From: Spirodela intermedia
Lineage: Eukaryota > Streptophyta > Magnoliopsida > Alismatales > Araceae
DNA: 64,000 nucleotides
Direction of reading: 5' to 3'
NCBI GenBank assembly: GCA_902729315.2
Contig: LR746264.1
Span: forward strand, 4,923,878 to 4,987,877
Shown here: piece after piece, positions 62,659 through 64,000 of the stretch
Layout of the letters: every line of letters begins with the position of its first letter
Numbering within the stretch: position 1 is the first letter of the stretch
Made by a program: the position numbers and the translations under genes
Notes under the pieces: generated by a model
Seen by the model: the letters and a program-made list of their open reading frames with translations, nothing else
What the model was told of the DNA's origin: nothing
Database searches by the model: none

Positions 62659-64000
62659 GTATATGAATTTATAATTTTGTTGTTCTTATTATGTCAGGGT
62701 TTTACTGACACCTTATCTGTGTCAGTAAACTCGGACAAGCTAATGACATGCCTATGCTTTAGTATCGCTTACGAATCTATCTCAGACTCAAGTTTTGATT
62801 TTCATGATATTTCCTTAAATCGCTTGGCCTAATTTACTGAAAACTTTTCATTCTGGAAGGTTTCTCATTCACGCCTGTAAATTTTCTTGATTTTTGATGT
62901 AATCTAGTTCTGTTTTGCTGAAGAAATGGGGTGTACATTCCCATATCCATTTGTTGAAAGTGTGCTGAAAACAGAATGTTTTTTTGCTTTGATGAGAGAT
63001 AATTCAAGAGGAATCGGCTGAAGATTTTTTTTCCCTATCCCTTCAAATTACAGTCTTCCTAATTGGGGGCGTGAGGCAAGAAACTAAGTAATAATTCTGG
63101 GTTTGGACCGTTCTTCTTCTGACTAATATTGGCTGTTTGAAATTGAGAGTAAGGAAGGAATGGGTATAAATAATGTTAAGGAACACTTATGATTGCCCCC
63201 ATTTTGGTATCTGTAGCTATCCGGGCCACGAGGACTGGTTTGATGAGAGGAAATTGAGAGTAGGCTACGGTTATTTGTGATGTGGTTTCGCCTGTATTGA
63301 TCCTTTCCCTAACCCTTCACTGCTTCCTCTTGTCCTGTTCCTCAATGTTCTCCCATTGGTGGTTGGTGCTTTGGATTAAGTGAGACCATTTATTAGTTGA
63401 TCCGCACCACTGCTAGCTCTTAAAATGGAGAAGTTTTCTCCATGCATGTTTCATATGATCCTTAATAGTCAAAGGCAAGTCTCTTCTCGTGATATGGGCT
63501 AAATCTGAAGCCTGTGGAACTAAACTGCTCTCAGTTAGCTCTGATCTGATCTAGCTGTTATATCTGGTTTGCCAATTCTAGATCTGAATTACTGAACTAT
63601 AACTATCGTCGCTTTTTCTAGTATGATTCAGATGTGTCTAGTCAATGTAGGCTTGTTCAAGGAGAAGAACCTGATGTTATCCACACAAATCGGATGTAAA
63701 CCTGATGGAACTTTCAGTTAGGATCATAAAAGGCTATTAAAAACAAAGGAAGTGGGTAGGAAAGTCAAAGGGACGTGGCACTGGTGGAGGTCTCTTTGCG
63801 TGTAATAATCATTCGGAAAGAGAAGCGATTTTTGTTTCTTTTGGAGTCTGTTACCACCCCTGATCTGACCATCGCTGCAGTAGCACCCCACCAGCTGCTT
63901 TATGTGGTGTGTGGGAGTTATCTGAGTAGAAGGGCACCAGAAGGGTAGAAAGGAGGCACCAGCAGAGAAGGGAGATAGTGATGGGTTTGTGACTAATCTT
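62659..64000 (+). other. Intron of the CHD1-type gene reaching the right edge
   Basis: After the exon 7 donor no in-phase continuation of chromodomain 2 (a G-initial exon completing the Trp codon, then an EKD-like block) was found up to 64000. The intron would be at least 1.34 kb. Nothing else was recognised in it. Confidence 0.5.

Noticed and set aside
1-64000. CRISPR array, bacterial operon, tRNA or rRNA gene
   Set aside because: No regular short direct repeats with unique spacers, no operon-like gene packing and no recognisable tRNA or rRNA sequence were seen. The genes are intron-containing and plant-type.

Overview
The window is nuclear DNA of a flowering plant. It holds GT-AG introns, AT-rich intergenic DNA full of decayed Copia and Gypsy retrotransposons, and plant-type genes. 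GC-rich first exons and the protein types would fit a monocot, but the species cannot be named from the sequence.

Layout. 1-4.6 kb: the possible 5' end of a gene leaving the left edge, a decayed minus-strand Copia element bracketed by a 44-bp repeat, and a broken SAM-dependent methyltransferase gene fragment. 4.95-12.4 kb: two convergent intact genes, a divergent CRAL-TRIO (SEC14-like) protein (+) and a NIPA-type magnesium transporter (-, nine exons). 13-19 kb: AT-rich intergenic DNA with one truncated copy of a dispersed LTR-like repeat. 19.4-25.7 kb: two convergent intact genes, mitochondrial L-galactono-1,4-lactone dehydrogenase (last step of ascorbate synthesis, +) and an ARM-repeat protein related to the PUB43/44 type but without a U-box (-). 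26-44 kb: a retrotransposon graveyard with a Ty3/Gypsy pol fossil, a Copia gag-integrase fossil, and at least five full or near-full copies plus several fragments of one 1.5-1.8 kb TG...CA repeat family. Four copies are flanked by 5-bp duplications (three perfect, one 4/5), so they look like solo LTRs. 44-53 kb: AT-rich DNA with no recognisable gene, but with a degenerate ~30-bp minisatellite. 53.5-64 kb: the CT- and GCC-rich leader and first seven coding exons of a CHD1-type chromatin remodeller (CHR5 type), truncated by the right edge.

The genes are ordinary housekeeping genes in two tail-to-tail pairs and do not form one pathway. The least ordinary item is the LTR-like family. Every copy with the relevant segment carries a plant snRNA-type upstream element (RTCCCACATCG) or a decayed version of it. 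In both GC-rich copies the element lies exactly 25 nt from a TATA box, which is the spacing known for Pol III U-snRNA genes, upstream of a GC-rich stretch ending in T runs. The family also has a conserved inverted repeat at one terminus, and its copies range from CpG-rich and well preserved to strongly C-to-T decayed.

Exon coordinates were worked out by hand from splice signals, reading-frame continuity and remembered family sequence. No alignment or database search was run.
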